The notes beneath the pieces were generated by a model. That model was given only the letters and a program-made list of their open reading frames with translations, had not been told where the DNA came from and searched no databases. The translations under genes and the position numbers were made by a program. From assembly GCA_019614645.1 (NCBI GenBank), contig JABWDB010000005.1, positions 11,254,001 through 11,318,000 on the forward strand: a DNA stretch of 64,000 nucleotides, written 5' to 3'. Below, piece by piece: positions 1-12,246 of the stretch (positions are counted from its first letter, which is position 1; each line of letters starts with the position of its first letter). This DNA is from Stratiolaelaps scimitus (lineage: Eukaryota > Arthropoda > Arachnida > Mesostigmata > Laelapidae).

Positions 1-770
1 TAAACCTTTAACTTTAAGTTTCAAGTATTTCAAGTAGTACAAATACCGTTCACGTTAACATCGTGACGGGTTCAGTGCTGTGTCGATGACTGATCGTTTT
101 CAACTCAAACCACTCAAAGTACTATCACGTGCATATGACTCCGGCGGCAGTCTGTGCGTCCAGCAGAAAACACTGAGGGATGAAGGTATTAGCGAGCGAG
201 CGAGCGAACGGGGTCCACCGGTGGTCCGTCCGCACGGACAAACGCTCGCCGCAGCGGCTCTCAAGAGGACGACGGCTCGAAATCAACGGAGCGAAAATAA
301 TAGAAATATGCTCCTGCGGGAACGCTCGGTTGCCGGTATTCTTATGGTTTCCCGTTGCGATGAGCCCGGCTCCCTGACTCGATGTCGGCAGCTAGCGTAT
401 TGCGGATCAGCTCTCACTTGCCCCGATCGCCCCTGATCCACTCGACCCGAAGAGGCCACCCCCACAGGCGCTTCTGTTCGGGGCCGGCTTTTTGTCTCGA
501 GGTTTTCGCCCATCCATTCAAAGCACTGGCTGGCCTGTTCGAGACTCTTATTCATTTTTTTCTTGGCCTGGGACAAGGAAGCGTTTGCTTTCCTCACTCC
601 TCAGCCGAACGCCGTCCCCCCTTCAAACAGGGCTGCTCTCTAGTCGAGGTCGCCTCGTTAATATGCAACGCGTAGCCGCTGAATATCGTGGCAGCGCGCT
701 CCAGACCAGCGAGAGTCGATAGAATCGGACAGTCGGTCATCCGGAAACATCCAATTCAATTATACATCAG

Positions 771-796
771 GGCGGCGGCGGAGGCGGCGGCGGCTG
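771..796. repeat. (GGC)n trinucleotide repeat, interrupted
   Basis: Interrupted GGC/GGA run in a GC-rich block. It lies in no convincing reading frame. Confidence 0.85.
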
Positions 797-1078
797 CTGG
801 TATGGTTCAACGTACATGACAACCTCGGTTGAACAAGACGTACCTTGAATGGGACATGACCTGGCTGGGCCAACGCAAGGGGTGGCCGATTGGATCGGCG
901 CTTCTCGACGCAATATTGCCCCCGCTCAACAATGCTATACAGGTATAGGTGGAGAAGAAAATGACAGCAAGCATGCTGGGTGACTTCGTAAAATAAAAAG
1001 CCAGTTACAAATAATCAATAATGAACTGTTTCCCGATATCAGATTAAATGCACATTTCCGTCACCGGATACCGTGTGC

Positions 1079-1160
1079 CGTAGCGTGTACGAGTGGTTTA
1101 AGGCGCTGGTTTTAGGCACTAGTATTTTTAGCGGCGTGGGCTCGAATCTCGCCTCTGTCA
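1079..1160 (+). tRNA. tRNA-Leu(TAG)-like sequence, probable pseudogene or SINE head
   Basis: The order and spacing fit a type II leucine tRNA. An A-box-like segment (TGTACGAGTGG) is followed by an anticodon arm CTGGT / loop TTTAGGC / ACTAG, which places TAG at the anticodon. A long variable arm follows, then a T arm GTGGG / CTCGAAT / CTCGC that closes with two wobble pairs. The discriminator A at 1160 is directly followed by TTTT, a Pol III-type stop. Against a working gene: the acceptor stem pairs at only five of seven positions (two of them wobble), the first D-stem bases (TAC instead of GCC) no longer pair with GGC, and the B box differs from consensus at two sites. I read it as a decayed tRNA-Leu gene or the tRNA-derived head of a SINE. 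Confidence 0.6.
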
Positions 1161-1232
1161 TTTTGGCCTCTATTACGGAGCTCTCTCGATTACGTCATTA
1201 TTGAAATTTGCAGTACAGGCCTCCGTAGAAGT

Positions 1233-1238
1233 TTTATT
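1233..1238 (-). promoter_or_regulatory. Poly(A) signal AATAAA on the minus strand
   Basis: TTTATT on the plus strand reads AATAAA on the minus strand, 69 bases beyond the stop codon of the minus-strand frame ending at 1307. The hexamer is common by chance, so it only modestly supports that frame as a 3' terminal exon. Confidence 0.3.
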
Positions 1239-1306
1239 TGTCAAATCTTATATAAAACTGTGTTAATTTCCATGAAATCGACACGAAACAATGTCATATT
1301 TGTTTT

Positions 1307-1591
1307 TCAGCATTCAAAAGTTATAAGTTCAATTGTCCGTCGATATTTACTATCGTAAGCATCTTCGGGGTCGAAACGAAGAATGCATGGCACAAGAAGC
1401 AACATTTGATATTTGAGAGTTAGAAGTGACTCTACGTCATTTTGTAGATTGTAGATTTCGACAGCGCAGTGAGTAAAAGAGAGACCCGTTGAACAGCTCA
1501 CAATGGCTGCATTGGTACTCGTACCGACGACTCTGGAGAGACTGGTGCTTGTGTCTAATTCCTCAGACCGTTCATGCACCTCATACGACAT
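1307..1591 (-). CDS. Candidate small protein or terminal exon, unknown function
   Basis: This is an open frame of 94 residues from an ATG at 1591 to TGA at 1307. I do not recognise it. The N-terminal half is acidic and Ser/Thr-rich (MSYEVHERSEELDTS at the start). A mid-region hydrophobic stretch (LLLVPCIL) precedes a charged segment with DPEDAYDSKYRR, and it ends in Cys. Codon choice shows no strong third-base bias. Support comes from the composition and from AATAAA 69 bases past the stop. A second minus-strand frame overlaps its start (1581-1826). It could be the last exon of a spliced gene, a single-exon small protein, or chance. Confidence 0.25.
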   Translation of the reverse strand: MSYEVHERSEELDTSTSLSRVVGTSTNAAIVSCSTGLSFTHCAVEIYNLQNDVESLLTLKYQMLLLVPCILRFDPEDAYDSKYRRTIELITFEC

Positions 1592-1735
1592 TGACAAAAT
1601 GAAATCTGGATTTAGTCAGCAGGTGCTGTCGAAATGAGCTCCAAGACTGTGGGCGGGTGTTAAGAAGGTTACCACTGTGTGCCATTGTGTATATTAACAG
1701 TATTGTATACTTCTGTTGGCGCAGCGTAATTCCGA

Positions 1736-1758
1736 TCTCTCTCTCTCCCTCTCTCTCA
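1736..1758. repeat. (CT)n microsatellite, interrupted
   Basis: CT dinucleotide run with one CCC interruption. Confidence 0.9.
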
Positions 1759-3434
1759 CTGCTGATAGCTGTTAAGATGTAGTAGCTTTGGCTGCTGGTG
1801 GTGTCGGGCAAATCTTTTCTCGCCACAAATATACACCCTTACATCGACTGAAAGCACGGCAGTTCTGTTGGTGCAAATGAGGAGTTGCTGGCCAAAGAAG
1901 GAATGGGGGCGCTCTATGGTAGAACAACATAAAACACTCGTTTTTAGCTACCGGCGAGATTTCTTCTCGGCTTCTCCCCTAAGATTCTCTCTCTTCCCCT
2001 CTGTCTAACAACATCCGAGTTCCGCCCTTATGGCATCTTTGCCATCTTGGCTTGGCCTCTCCTTGCACACCACATCCTGCAATGCTGCATAGCAAAAAGG
2101 CACGCTCAATAAACACGATCAACCATAAACACATTCACATCTTGGCTGGCCACAGCAATACACATCCCCCCTTCGTACTTACCCCCGCTTACCCGTCCGG
2201 CCTATACACGAGGACGGGAAGTCTCGACGCTGTTGGCCAAGAAGACTCCGAAGCCGCTGCCTCCTACCCCTACTCTGAGGACCTCCAGTAGCAACACAGC
2301 CAGCACATGACACGCAACACGACATCATAACGGGACCTAGTCGTTCGGAAACAATATGGACAGCACGAACACCAGCTAGAAGAGGCTGGCGCAGCAGCAA
2401 CTCGACTCGAAATTGCGGGTGCCTCTGCGACTCGAAACGGCGAAAGAACAGCGCTTAGATGGCGATTACTGCGTTAACCGCGGGCCTGGTGATGGCCGGC
2501 AGCAGCCGAATGGTCGTCACTACTAACGAAATTACCGTTGTGTTCAGCCTGATATGAAGACTGATGTATGCGCGTGTAGCCTGAGGATATTGTTCGGCAT
2601 GCGGTTATATGGCAGAGCCTGCGGTGTGGTCACATCGGCAGTGAAGTAACTGGCTGAACTGAATCGCTGCGATAAAATTATTACCGCTCCTTCCACCTGT
2701 TCTGGTTGCAGTTTGCAGGCTGTGTATTGAGTTGGATGGGTGGTGTTAAGCTGTCGACTCTTCGATATGTAAGGACCATATATTTCCATGTGTTTAATAT
2801 GAGGCGTGTGCCAAGCTGTGATTACGATGACAGCTCTTTTGTGCTGTACGGGCAGCGAGTCGTTGGCCCACCATTCCAATACTTAACTTGAAATTGCAGA
2901 TAATACAAACGTCTGTTTTCTACAGAATTCGAGATTCACCGTTTGAATTCACGGCGGTAGAGCCAACCCAATTCAGCCCGTCTACGAATTGAATAATCAT
3001 GGCAGAATGCAAGCAAGGATCGTTCCAGTCACCCAGTTAGCTCTTACTACCGTTAGCAGTTGAGTAGAGCTCGTCGCTCGCTCGATGTACCATTGTAGCT
3101 ATTTGGCGTAACCTATCACCACCCAGGCTGTCTTAGCGAGAGTCGACACGGGCTAATTTGAAGGGTAACGAAGATCGCAAGATCGTACAGTGAACGGGCA
3201 GATATGCACATGTAGTAAGTGGTAGTGTATGCCGCCTGTCAAGCTACCGGTGCGCTCGTTCACGGGATACAGTGCATGCGTGCGTTTGATTTGTGGGGGA
3301 GTCGTGTTATATGGGAGCGGTACGCGTACCGGCCTTCGGATTGCCCCGGTTCGTGTTCGTCCGTCGAGGGAACCGATGGCGACTGCTACGAAGTTTGGAG
3401 GTTCCACCTCTGCCTGTGTATCCCTGCTTTGTGC

Positions 3435-3452
3435 CTCTCTCTCTCTCTCTCT
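3435..3452. repeat. (CT)9 microsatellite
   Basis: Pure CT run. Confidence 0.9.
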
Positions 3453-3848
3453 GTCCCTTTTCTTCAACTACTCCAAACCGGGTATTCGACTGACTAAGGA
3501 AGAAAGGCTAGCGGGCAGCGTCGTATGCCTTTGCTAGGTTAGCCCTAGCGTGGCTCGTTGCTGCTACTGATGTTATTGCTGCTGCTGCTGCTGGTGTTCC
3601 GTAGTGCTCTCGTTAACGAGAGCAAAGCGATCGTCAGCAGCCATGGGTGGGCGGAGGTTGTGCCAAGGGTTCAGGGGTGGCTTTTCACTCGGATGACTTC
3701 TGAACCCTCGAAGCCAGCCTCCGTCCCCGTTCTCTCTCTTGCCTTCCTCGTCTTCTCTGCTTTCGTTGTCGTCGCCATCCCATCCCGATTCGTCCGGCGG
3801 CAATTCGCCTGCAATTCCAGCCACTCTTTCCACCGATCCAGTCTCTTT

Positions 3849-3851
<3 letters not shown>

Positions 3852-3909
<58 letters not shown>
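3852..3909. repeat. (CT)29 microsatellite, longest pure CT tract in the window
   Basis: About 58 bases of uninterrupted CT. It creates artificial Leu-Ser frames on the plus strand and Arg-Glu frames on the minus strand, which should not be taken as proteins. Confidence 0.97.
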
Positions 3910-3914
<5 letters not shown>

Positions 3915-5790
3915 TCGGTCTGTTGTGCCCCTCGGTCTTTACATCTCTGTCTGCTGCCGGAGCAGTAGCACCCGCAGTAGCTGCAGCGGCTCTAACGTGG
4001 CGACCGCTCGTCGACGAGCGTTGGCTGAACCTCGCTGATCCTCTAACCTCAATCTGATAAGTCGCTGTCAGATGATTCTCAGACAATTCGAGCGGTGGCG
4101 CCGGCGGCGATAGCGGTGGCTCTGAGCGCGTTCCATCTCTGTTCTACCTTATTCTACCTGAGCCGCTTGCCGAGCGCGTATGACAAGTCAGTTTAAGCCA
4201 GTCGTCGCACGGTCCCGGAGCCGCACGACTACGACCCAGTCGGGAGGAAAAGAACTCTCCCAGAGACAACAAGACCGCCTCAACCCATGCGACTTAACCT
4301 CGGTCTCTAGTTGAACACTACATTGGCGTCTGCCCGACGGTCCGTCCAACTTCAACCCCCACTCCCCCTTTATCTCTCACTCTCTCTCTTTCTCTCACTG
4401 CCAATCTTCTTCGTGCTCTTGCGGAGAAACTGGGTGGGGCAGACCCGGATGGGGTTAGCAAAAGTGCGCCGTGTATCAACCGACGACAAACGATGGCGGT
4501 CGGTGTGGCCGGTGAGCGCCACGCGGCACACCGAGGCACAACGAGAGACCGTCAGCGAGTTTCCTAGCACTAGTGGCAAAGAATGAGACGAAGAGGATCG
4601 AGCGAGACAGGGCTTCAACTCGGCCGAATGAGAGCCTGCGATGGACATCCGTCGGGCAAACACGGTCTGGCCTAGTTGGCTCATCTCGCTTTCCTTTCGA
4701 AGTAAAGACTTTGGACACTTCGCAATCGAGCGCTCGAGACGGCACACAGCCCGTCGCCAGCTTGACTGAGTAAGGTAACTGGCCGGCAAGCTGAAGGGTA
4801 GGGGCGACCTGGAGCTAGCTATGATTCGTTCTTATGGTGACTTGTAGCGACGGATGAAGCATCCTTTTTTGTGATTTGTTTGATGACTGTATGCGTTTCG
4901 CCGTTGCTGTGGCGGACGGGCAGGAACAATCTCTGGTACACAAGTAACTGTAGGCTGACAACGGTGCTACAGACAACGTAATACAATGAATACCTGCAGA
5001 ATGGGGTTGCCTATAGTATGCTTTGCATAAAAAGGCCGTAAAATAATATAAAAGTGATTGCCGATTAAAGCGACTCAAGTTTACACATAGGGAAAATGGG
5101 TTTTCTCTCAAAAAGATAGAAGGTTTTGCAGTCAAATCCGATACGACTTCATCGAAAAGCCTACTTTTTTCTTGACTTCAACTTTGTATCCCCCTTATAG
5201 TAGATTCGTGTCTCACCGTACTACGAGCGTATCTCTTCTGATCACCGCCTGCCTGATGCGTAGGACGGCAAGAACAGGATATTCGCGAAGGTCGCTATTA
5301 TTTATAGTTAACAAGTCAACATTAATCTAACTCTAGATATGCATTTGGCAGTGTGTACAAAACTTCATTTCGTACCGCCTCATACCGCAGGCAAACCCTC
5401 GTATTCCAATAACATATACAGCGTTTTCGAGGTTTCCAAACGCCTTCCGTTTGTAAATGATTACAAAACGAGCATATTTCTATATTAGTAATTCGTATAC
5501 TTCAGCTCATTCGGCTCCACCGTCGAAATCTTCGATAATGTTTTCAACAGCGAGATCGAAAACGACACCTCTAGCAAGCTATCGATCGTCCATCACCTCT
5601 ATTCAAGTGTGAAATAGAACCCGCAAAGGCTCGAACGGCGTCATATTCAATGTTGGATCCATTAGTCGCCACGCTATATGATTCAATGCACAATATATCG
5701 TGATGCTTGTGAGGTAGTCCAAGCAAATGCAAATGGTTCATCGCCACCAGCACCGCGGATCATGAGGTGTACGTGTTCGTTTGTGGGTGC

Positions 5791-5822
5791 GTGTGTCTGT
5801 GTCTGTGTGTGTGTGTGTGTGA
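5791..5822. repeat. (GT)n microsatellite
   Basis: GT/CT-interrupted run ending in about nine pure GT units, 85 bases upstream of the exon candidate at 5908. Confidence 0.92.
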
Positions 5823-5907
5823 GTGCCAATGATTTTAAATGCCAGGGAAGTGGCGCTCCCGATCGTAGGTTTGCGCAAGAGGCGATGGCGAGCATAGCCT
5901 GACCCAG

Positions 5908-6203
5908 TGGCCATTTCGGTGGAAGAAGAATCGCCCACCTCCCCGAGAATCAGCCGCCGAGAGCGGCAGATACACAGATCACATTGCTGTGGCGACTGCC
6001 TCTCCCCCAACAGCATTCTCGCGGGGCGTCGCGAAGCTGGCGCAGGCAGTGCCCAGTGCGTCCTGCCGCGTGGCGTCTCTTTCAAACCTACCTGTCGAGA
6101 GAACTTCTCGAACAGGAGCCACCTGCGGGTTCTATTCCAAGAGGGCACTGTTCACTATTTAGGGTTCATGGACTCCAACCAAAGTGGCGTTTGCGCTATT
6201 TGA
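5908..6203 (+). CDS. Candidate exon, unknown protein, Cys/Arg/Ser-rich
   Basis: The frame is open from 5898 to TGA at 6201-6203 (about 98 residues after a possible acceptor CCCAG at 5903-5907). It starts with an acidic patch (VEEESPTSPR), followed by an Arg-rich segment with CCGDC, then a more hydrophobic end with VLFQEGTVHYLGF. Third codon positions are mostly C or G, unlike a neutral frame. The acceptor lacks a strong pyrimidine tract, no poly(A) hexamer follows closely, and a minus-strand frame with a good donor (CGACAG/GTAGGT near 6092) overlaps it, so the strand is uncertain. I do not recognise the family. Confidence 0.3.
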
Positions 6204-6689
6204 GATGTCCGAACTCTACATTTTGCACTCCCGATGCAGGCGGTTCGCCGGCGCATCGGTCACGCGAACACCAAATTTGAATTGAAAACCTCAAACTATC
6301 TAAGCTAACCCTGCTTCGTAGGCAAGTGCCTGCCCGCCTGGCTGCCGCCTCGCCGCTTGGACTACTGACACCTGGCAGCCACAAATCAGGCAACAACATC
6401 AAACCGGTAGGACGATTCCATCTCGACTGCGAGCCATCTCGGCAACTGGATGAACTCCGCGTCAGCTATTTAGAGAGTTGCTTCAACTAAACATCGCCAC
6501 GTATTCCCAGAATTAGAAATCGCTCTCTTTCTCTCGCTCTCTCTCGCTCGCTTCGAGGCCTCATCTACGGTAACAGCTCTCGGTAACAGCAGCAGGTGGA
6601 TATCGCCGTTGGATTGGGCTCGGAACGTGAGCGGGATCAGGTAGTGCGACCTCGTCATCGTCTCCGATATATTTAGCGATAGAGCAGAT

Positions 6690-6716
6690 GAGAGAGAGAG
6701 AGAGAGAGAGAAAGAG
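6690..6716. repeat. (GA)n microsatellite
   Basis: About twelve GA units followed by AAAGAGA. Confidence 0.95.
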
Positions 6717-7424
6717 ACCTGGATGATGAGAGTCAGAAGTATACTGTTCAGTATGCGGTCAACTACTCTAAACATACGTATACAAGTGTGTACTTATAGC
6801 ATCACGGGTTGATCCAGTGCGGATCAACAACAAAAATATTTCTAGGTAGATTTCCCGGGGTGACCCACCAGCAACGTTTAATGTCTACGGTAGAATTGCT
6901 TTCGGCATTGTTTCGTAAGAGGGATACTTTTAAATGCAAATGTGCAGCGGTGGGGATCGATTAGTGATTTTTAAATTCTCTTCACTTTCTGCAAAGTTAC
7001 ACTTTAATTTAAGCAACGGTCCGAAGTCGGTTGTTGACAAACTGTTTAACATTGGCTGCTATACTTTCGCTGTCGACCAAATTCTTGTATCACCGAAAAT
7101 CGTCAAGCCCGGTGGCGTGGTGTGTTCGCGTGCGCCTTGCAATCGGAGGAGACACGTAGGTGCACGGACTCGATCCTCACCGTTGCACATTTGCATTTTC
7201 AAGGGGTCGTCCGTCTTATGAAGCAATGCCGAAAGCCGTTGTACCGTGGACATTGTTAAATGTTGGCTGTGAGTCAGCCTAAAAAATGTAATTTATTATC
7301 CTCGAAAATCGCATAGGTTCACTGCATAACTGCCGCTTTGGAATCGAATTCAATATGTATAACACAATTATTATAGTTTATTCGTCATCATCATTTGTGC
7401 GATAACTTCCGCCCACCGTACTAG

Positions 7425-7448
7425 ACATATATATATATATATATATAT
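7425..7448. repeat. (AT)n microsatellite
   Basis: Pure AT run of about 24 bases. Confidence 0.95.
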
Positions 7449-7650
7449 GGTTCAATTTTCACTATTAATAATAATAATTCAGCAACTGTTACTTTTTACA
7501 GCACAGTGGCCGTCTGGTACCAGAATCTTTCCCTAACATCACCACACAGACACGCATATACGCGCATACATACTCGAAATGAAATGTAGGTACTTTTGGG
7601 GAGATCCCATCGAGAAATGAGCCACTGTCGACCTCGGAGTCGTCATCGGC

Positions 7651-7992
7651 CTATCTGCCCTGCTTTAAACCCCCCCCCCCAGCCTTCCATGGTTGGCCCG
7701 CCGGGCATGCGGTGCGCGCGTCATTTGGGTGTGCCAATGCTAAAACTCGGGGGCGGACGCTTAGCGCGGAGGTGGAAAGTGAACACGATGATGTTAGCCT
7801 GGCATAGCACGAGCTGGGCCAGCGGGGGGGGAAGAGTAGCCGATCTCTGCTCATATCTGCGTAGACTTGTATCACGTGGTCGACCTCATCCATCATCTTC
7901 TGAATTCTATCCTGTTCACCCCCAATCTCCCAAACCTCCGACAAGACCCCTTCTCCGCTCTCACAGACGGTGGGGTCGATTGCCGCGCCAAT
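7651..7992 (-). CDS. Weak candidate coding segment with a helical charged core
   Basis: The minus-strand frame is open for 113 codons after a TGA at 7995-7993. The first 45 codons mostly end in G or C and give a charged, coiled-coil-like stretch (EQDRIQKMMDEVDHVIQVYA) preceded by a Gly/Glu segment. The rest is Arg/Pro/Ser-rich and reads like noise, so any real exon would end near 7850. I see no good acceptor or donor. Family not recognised; chance is a serious alternative. Confidence 0.18.
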   Translation of the reverse strand: MGAAIDPTVCESGEGVLSEVWEIGGEQDRIQKMMDEVDHVIQVYADMSRDRLLFPPRWPSSCYARLTSSCSLSTSALSVRPRVLALAHPNDARTACPAGQPWKAGGGGLKQGR

Positions 7993-8145
7993 TCAGCGCC
8001 CGCTCCCCAATGGTTCACTCCTCCTCTGACCACTTTTGAGGGCTGAGTTGAACAAGCTCGCCAGTTACTTGCTCCGACCGGCATTGTTTCATGTGTTCAT
8101 TCACGAGTCGGGGGTAGCCTGGACGAGTCCGAGAGACAAAGAGGG

Positions 8146-8189
8146 AGCGAGAGAAAGAGAGAGAGAAGCGGTTCGCGCGCGCGCGCGCG
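8146..8189. repeat. Compound (GA)n-(CG)n tract
   Basis: Interrupted GA run followed within 10 bases by about eight CG units. A CG run of this length is unusual in genomes that lose CpG through methylation. Confidence 0.85.
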
Positions 8190-9463
8190 TTAGGCAGAGA
8201 AAGGAATCACGAGCACTGAACATTCACGTGCAGCAATCGTAATCATCAGGCGCGGGAGGTTTACGCACGGGGACTTGGCTGTCGGAGGTTCGAGGGGTAG
8301 CGATGGATATTGTAGGTGTATGCACGATCCGTCGTAAAGTGGCGGATTGTCATCCACGAAGTTCGAGTGGCTTCGAGTTGACTAGCGAGATAGATATGGA
8401 CGTATAAACACCTCATCGGGAGAAGCGACAGCTAGGGGGTGACAGACAGAGAGCTCAGTCACTTCAGAATTGGAGAGAGAGAGAGAGATAGAGCAGATGA
8501 CCGTCATATATGTCAGATGACTGCAGCATTTGCCGTAGATATAGCGTGTATATGAGGTCAGGATGCAGTTATGATGGGTATAGGAAGCTATACAGCCAAT
8601 CCGCATCTCGTATGAATAGAGCATTGGTAAGCCGATCTGGACGGCGAGGGAGATTTAGTGATCCACATGATTGTACAATATATTTATTGTGTATTTCGAA
8701 CTATGGCGAATGCGTGTGTTAAGAGACAATGTATACTGTTATATATATATATATTAAATTTTTTTTGTATTAGTGCTTTTCACACCTCGTACACACAAGC
8801 TATAACGTGGTTTTTCGTTTCGTGGTTCATTTATTACAAAGACAGCACAACCAGCTCGACCAACTCGTCAATCGCACATGCGCAGTATGTAGCCATTTAC
8901 GTACAAGGTAGTATGCACAGCACTAATCCCGTTATGTGCATTGGGCCAGGCCCCCCATTGTGCCCTCCGTGCACGACGCCCTTCTGAATGTTGCTTTGTA
9001 TTGAACGAAACCGTGCGTGTACATCTATGCGTACGCTCGGTCTACCATACACGGGGTACCTATTCATCAACATTGACGTTCTAGCCCGGCTGAGCCTGGC
9101 CCTGCCTAGGGTGATTGGCACCACGAGCAGCAGCAGCAGCACGGATCAATTAGTGGATCTATTTCATCCTCTTGCTGACTATGCCTTTTGCCGTTTGTAT
9201 GCATTTCTCTCTCAGTCTCGCTCGCGCTCTTTTGTCTGGCTTCGATGGAAGCGTACACAGCAGACAGCTTTATAGGCTCCACCGTGCTCTCCCGCGAGCA
9301 ACGACAGCGGAGAGAGATCGTCCCTCATCGTCAACTGTACGGCTAGCGGCAGCAGCTATGGATATTCGTCGGACGCAGTCGGTACTGGATTACTTTATTC
9401 GGCCACCACTGTCAGACATACTGTACACCAGCTACTGCACCGCTACCCCTGCTCAGCTTGTTC

Positions 9464-9489
9464 GCAGCAGCAGCAGCAGCAGTAGCAGC
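9464..9489. repeat. (CAG)n trinucleotide repeat
   Basis: About eight CAG units with one TAG interruption. Confidence 0.9.
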
Positions 9490-10954
9490 GACGGCGTTGG
9501 CGGCCGCGGCCGCAGCTGATCCGAAAGGCAGATTCCGTGCGACCGATCATTTGGTCTGTTGGTCAAACACTGGTCGTACATGACCGTGTGATGGTAGCTG
9601 GAGGTGGGGGACGGGCTAGATGGCAAGGACTGACTGGTGACGTGTCTATTTTCTATGGAAATGATGTCTGCCATATTCATTCACTCGTTCATGTCTTTGT
9701 TGGGTTCGCCTGCCCGCCCGATGTCGTATGTCGTTTTAGCACAGCGATCATTGCGGAGCGCGAGAGACTCGACTGGCCTGGCGTTCGTGTGCATACACAG
9801 CACAATTGATGTGATGACCGAGGCCGTGAGCGATCAACCCTTTGAGTGTCTGTCATGGACGCGTCTCATGCTCAGTAGCGAGCGGCGGATGAGACGCAGA
9901 ACTGCGGCGGCAGTGGCTGGCCACAGTAATGACGACGACGACCATCTTTGGCAAAACGGGAGAGAGCGAGGGCGGAGAGAGAGAGAGAGAGATGATCACG
10001 GAAATCAACGAGATGACCAACCGGCCATGTGTGGTTGTGTGTGGGTCAACGCACAATATTTCGGTGAACGATGCTGAACACTGGAATAGAACCGGCTGCT
10101 GAGTTCATGACGATACTCGATTAGATGTCGGTGTAGCATGGCTGAGCATCAGCGAGTGGGGGATCAAAGTTATCGTTATCGTCGCAATCAATGAACGTAA
10201 TAATAATCGTATACGATCTCGGAGATCGCGACCGCTGCCCCATTGGCTTTCTGTTTTGTTATGGCGTGTATATTAAAATGATGATTTTGTGAGTGAAAGC
10301 AATTCTGCTTGCAGTTACTATTAATGCTTGCATCTAACAGTTGGTTAAAGCACGAATGCCAATAATGGAATTGATATGGGAGAAAATGCGGACGTACCTT
10401 ATGTTTATTTTGGACCATACATATACAGAGTAGACTATTGTTACTCGAACGCAAATCAGACGTGTGAATATTGTTGATCACCTCCTGTGTTACAACGCGA
10501 AACAATTTGCGCAGTAGCCACAAAATCTGTTCTTAAGCTACAGCTCGAACTGAGCTCATTAATAACGCATTCGACTGGCATGCTTATAGCCAAGCTGTTC
10601 CACTGCAAGGATGTGTGCCTTACGTACCGTTGCCTACGAGGCTTAGTGCTCTGGCCTGCCAACGCGGCCGCTCCCTCCTTCTGTGGAGATGAAAGAGAGA
10701 CATTATTCTCAGTTCAGTTCAGTTCAAACAAATGTTTATTGACGGAACTGCTATATACATGCTTATTCTAAAATAATGTTTGAGACGTCGGGATTTGCTA
10801 GAGCTTTCTACCAAGTTATTGTGCACCGCTAGTGACTGCAAATCGTCTATCATTGATTGAACCTTTATTTTTGTCGTTATTATTATTAGCAATGCTGATG
10901 TCATAGGATGCGCTTTATGCTGTATAGGTTATATCCAGTTCCTTAAAATAAATA

Positions 10955-10976
10955 CTATATATATATATATATATAT
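10955..10976. repeat. (AT)n microsatellite
   Basis: Pure AT run of 22 bases. Confidence 0.93.
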
Positions 10977-11234
10977 CTTCAAATTGGATGAGCATACTTC
11001 GACAACGACTTTAATTTGTTGTGGCGCACATATATAAAAATACATCATTTCTCTATTTCAGTACAGCCTGATCCTATTGTTCTGATCGATCGTGGCAGCT
11101 GCTGATGACAATGTTTCTATGAAGACTATATCATAGCAAGATTCTCGCCTTCAAGCATCATGGACAACAGCAAAGCATCCTTATCACGTGATCACCACTA
11201 TGAACTTCTCGATGAAAAAGAATCTATTTCTATC

Positions 11235-11259
11235 ACTCTCTCTCTCTCTTTCTCTCTCG
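11235..11259. repeat. (CT)n microsatellite, interrupted
   Basis: CT run with a TTT interruption. Confidence 0.85.
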
Positions 11260-12246
11260 CACGCACACAAACTATTGTGTACAATGGTCTTTGAAAGTAA
11301 ATATCGTTCATTTCATCATTATTCCTTCTCTGTTCAATGCCATTGTCCAAGTCACTCGAGTCGCTTGGTGCGCAGCGTCTGATTCTTCCATGTGGTCGTG
11401 CACGCACGCCCAATCAACCCTTGCCGTAAACTGAGTTGTCAATCCTATTTCTCTTTCATGGCTCCCTTCCCTCGGCTGTTGAGACCGCTCGATAGATCGG
11501 GCGATGATAACAGAGTGATCCATGGTATTGTCAATGTTAATAATGATGATTAGAATAATAACGCGATAGACAGTCGCTCGTCTTCGACTAATTACTCGCT
11601 ACGTCAAACACGAGAGTGGTAGGAGGAATTGCAGAAATGAATGAGTGGTCAAGAATCGTTCCCGGACCCACGATGGCTCTGAGACGGGCAGTAGATCATT
11701 ACCAGGATGACTACGGATGTAGATATATATATATATATGTATATAGGAGGGGATGCACGAGAGAAGAAGGTTTCGATTATTGTACAGTCTCTATGGCTGC
11801 TATTTCAACGGAAAAGAGCCACCGACTCTTTCTTTATATTCAAAAACAATTGCTCGCAGGTGACTGTCGCAGCGCTGCAAAGCGACCCCAATACCATAGC
11901 ATGTATAGCATACCATGTATGATACATTGAAACTCGGGAGACCGAGAATACTCGAATGCAACCAAGCTGTATGGTGTGATATACATAGCATACAAGCATC
12001 TATAGTTGAAGCCTATAATACTGATACATTGATTTAATATTACTGTGCGTCTTACAGATATCGAATAATTAGTGCTGCACTGACGTTATTATTGTATATA
12101 TTAAGACTATTATTCGCCAAAACAAAATATATCGAAAGCTTGTTCATCGCCAACAAGCACTTCTGCATCATTTCAAAACCTCATAGACCACCAGTATCCA
12201 AGTTGTTCCAACGTCGGCCAGTTATTTTAGTACGACCCAATGTTTT

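Larger units (their letters stand above)
1592..5907. other. No convincing gene; (CT)n-rich non-coding DNA
   Basis: About 4.3 kb, GC-rich up to about 4.8 kb and AT-richer after that. It holds CT microsatellites near 1736, 3435, 3852 and 4375 and a GT tract near 5791. All open frames here are short, overlap on both strands and are dominated by repeat-encoded Leu/Ser or Arg/Glu. I see no gene. Confidence 0.6.
6204..7650. other. No convincing gene; GA and AT repeats
   Basis: GC-rich to about 6.5 kb, then AT-rich. It holds a GA tract near 6690 and an AT tract near 7425. A plausible acceptor (TTTTTACAG ending at 7501) opens a 26-codon frame to TGA at 7580-7582, too short to call. Confidence 0.55.
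7993..12246. other. No convincing gene; repeat-rich then AT-rich DNA
   Basis: GC-rich to about 10.1 kb, with GA/CG tracts at 8146-8189, CAG runs near 9125 and 9464 and a GA run near 9975. It is AT-rich from 10.1 to 12.2 kb, with AT tracts near 10955 and 11724 and a CT tract near 11235. A good acceptor (CTCTATTTCAG, about 11050-11060) opens only a 13-codon frame. No gene supported. Confidence 0.55.

Noticed and set aside
283..597. Lys/Gln/Glu-rich minus-strand frame resembling a coiled coil at its start
   Set aside because: Only about 40 codons look plausible, no acceptor precedes it, and the second half is Arg/Ser noise.
3558..4086. Long Leu-Ser and Arg-Glu frames
   Set aside because: Produced by the (CT)29 microsatellite on the two strands.
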